From: Oscillospiraceae bacterium
GTDB lineage: Bacteria; Bacillota; Clostridia; Oscillospirales; Ruminococcaceae
DNA length: 6,309 nt
Assembly (NCBI GenBank): GCA_031281115.1
Contig: JAITFV010000003.1
Coordinates: 1 to 6,309 of the forward strand
Direction of reading: 5' to 3'
Shown here: one piece after another, positions 5,159 through 6,309 of the stretch
Numbering within the stretch: the first letter of the stretch is position 1
Layout of the letters: each line of letters begins with the position of its first letter
Position numbers and translations under genes: made by a program
The notes under the pieces: generated by a model
The model's input: the letters and a program-made list of their open reading frames with translations, nothing else
Told to the model about the DNA's origin: nothing
Databases searched by the model: none

Positions 5159-6309
5159 TTATCCTCTCGGTTCAATCGCGGGTAAAGGCATAATCGCAAT
5201 ATATTCATCATCTAATTCACCTATGGGTGGTATAATTTCAACATAATTGTCCGGTTCCGGTATTAGTACCTGCAAATCTTCGTCCCAAACTTCATAATCT
5301 CGGTCCAAAACAGGTTCTTCCCATAATGCCCACTGCGCTTGCATTTCCGCATACCACGCTTCATAATCGAAGAAGCGCAGTTCCTGAATTTCTTGAACGT
5401 TATTTAAGTTCATCGAAACAATTCTGTCCTCTGCGGTAATATACAGGTAATCACCGATATAAAGCCCGCGCTGATAACCGCTCCCGTACCACCAGTCGCT
5501 GCCGTCTCCGGTATAGTACAAGATTTCGTTAAGCAGTGTGAATCCGTTATCTGCGTCATATGAGAACACCGCGTATAAAGACTCGTTGTGCCATTCATTC
5601 ATGCTGCTTCTGTTATAATTATACGGGAAAGCAATAATGTTTTTATCAGGGCAAATAAGGATTGATTTATGGTCCCATTCGGCAGGGCTTGAAATCCATG
5701 ACCAAGACCAATCATCAGACTGCCAAGATTGATTGTTGTTGTTTAAAAAGCTCTCTCTCGTAATTACATAAACATGGCGCTCAAACAAGTTCTCGTTGTC
5801 CGAGGTGTCGAACATTGATAATTTGAGTCCTGTTCTCATACCGTCTTCCTCGTCGGCATCCACGCCGACTCCAAGCAACAGCCCGTCAGCCCAGCGGTGC
5901 ATATAACGCGAGAAGCCGGGGATTTTTAATTCATCAAGCTGAACTATATTATGCGGGTCGCTGAGGTCAAATGAGAACAGTGGGTCAACTATGAAAAAAG
6001 TCACGATGTAACCGATGTCGCCCTCAAAACGGACGGACTGCACATTCTCACCGAAGCCGATTTCATGAACCTCATCAAGTATATTGAGACCTGCATCCAT
6101 TGTATAAAGCGACGCGCCGTGCGGGCCCCAGCCGCTCCACCAGTTGTCTTGATTAGCCTCAACCTCACCCCAGACTTCCGTTACTATTCTGAAGATGCCG
6201 TTGTGTTCGTCCATGTAAAACTGATTTCCCACATAACCTTTTACCCTGCCGGAAGCCGCGAAAGCTACATTCCCGGCGTTAATCGAAAACTTATCAATCA
6301 CAGTATGAT
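5159..6309 (-). CDS. Secreted COG4880-type beta-propeller protein, C-terminal part
   Basis: The frame is open to the window edge, so the gene is 5'-truncated here. A GTG at 6301 is not the real start, because the family match begins before it. The 382 visible residues match the secreted family with a C-terminal beta-propeller (COG4880, Pfam Beta_propel) in order: a DKFSI..G.V..AASG start with NQFYMDEHNGIFRI (28-41), SVRFEGDIGYIVTFFIVDPLF (91-111), DELKIPGFSRYMH (125-137), GLKLSMFDTSD (160-170), SPAEWDHKS (207-215) and RGLYIGDYLYI (280-290). Each is a blade or linker landmark. The signal peptide and N-terminal domain lie outside the window. Unusual traits are 17 Trp residues, mostly in loop insertions, and a proline-rich acidic tail after the last blade (about 314-382: 19 Asp/Glu, only two basic residues). 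The protein should sit outside the membrane; its ligand is unknown. The stop is 3 nt before the Memo/AMMECR1 gene. Confidence 0.92.
   Translation of the reverse strand, partial: HTVIDKFSINAGNVAFAASGRVKGYVGNQFYMDEHNGIFRIVTEVWGEVEANQDNWWSGWGPHGASLYTMDAGLNILDEVHEIGFGENVQSVRFEGDIGYIVTFFIVDPLFSFDLSDPHNIVQLDELKIPGFSRYMHRWADGLLLGVGVDADEEDGMRTGLKLSMFDTSDNENLFERHVYVITRESFLNNNNQSWQSDDWSWSWISSPAEWDHKSILICPDKNIIAFPYNYNRSSMNEWHNESLYAVFSYDADNGFTLLNEILYYTGDGSDWWYGSGYQRGLYIGDYLYITAEDRIVSMNLNNVQEIQELRFFDYEAWYAEMQAQWALWEEPVLDRDYEVWDEDLQVLIPEPDNYVEIIPPIGELDDEYIAIMPLPAIEPRG
5162..5168 (-). promoter_or_regulatory. Ribosome binding site of the Memo/AMMECR1 fusion gene
   Basis: GAGAGGA on the minus strand lies 6 nt before the ATG at 5155 and coincides with the last codons of the propeller gene (AGA GGA TAA, residues Arg-Gly-stop). 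It is the strongest ribosome site in the window. Ribosomes finishing the propeller would be positioned to reinitiate. Confidence 0.75.

Noticed and set aside
6299..6301. GTG as the start codon of the propeller gene
   Set aside because: The frame stays open to the window edge, and the family match begins before this codon. The visible part is the middle to C-terminal end of a larger protein.

Overview
The window is almost wholly coding. Six genes lie in two convergent operons, and every gene border overlaps or abuts. The only bases I cannot assign to a gene are three between the propeller gene and its downstream neighbour (5156-5158). Dense packing, AGGAGG-like ribosome sites, moderate GC and the mix of families (short AmrS, fused AMMECR1/Memo-type protein, COG4880-type propeller, YjjU-type patatin, HPt module with a hybrid-kinase-style tail) suggest a Bacillota/Clostridia genome, perhaps an uncultured anaerobe. 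That assignment is inference, not proof.

Rightward operon (1-2503): the C-terminal end of a membrane-anchored protein with a charged cytoplasmic tail; an ATGA-coupled MacB/FtsX-type ABC permease with a large Trp-rich extracytoplasmic domain; and a patatin-like phospholipase (YjjU/COG4667 type) whose start overlaps the end of the permease gene. No ABC ATPase is visible; one would be expected further upstream or elsewhere.

Leftward operon (6309 down to 2463): the C-terminal part of a secreted COG4880-type beta-propeller protein, whose gene runs off the right edge; a two-domain protein joining a class III dioxygenase-like (Memo/LigB) domain to an AMMECR1 domain; the AmmeMemoRadiSam radical SAM enzyme AmrS; and a small HPt phosphotransfer protein. 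Spacings are +3, -4 and 0 nt, so these four are very likely co-transcribed and partly translationally coupled. The AmmeMemoRadiSam trio is a recognised conserved set without, to my knowledge, an established reaction. The notable point here is that it sits between a secreted propeller and an orphan phosphorelay module.

The two operons meet tail to tail with a 41-nt overlap of coding sequence and no visible intrinsic terminator. No RNA genes, CRISPR arrays, mobile elements or clear promoters were seen. The best non-protein signal is a perfect 10-bp hairpin inside the first codons of the Memo/AMMECR1 fusion gene.
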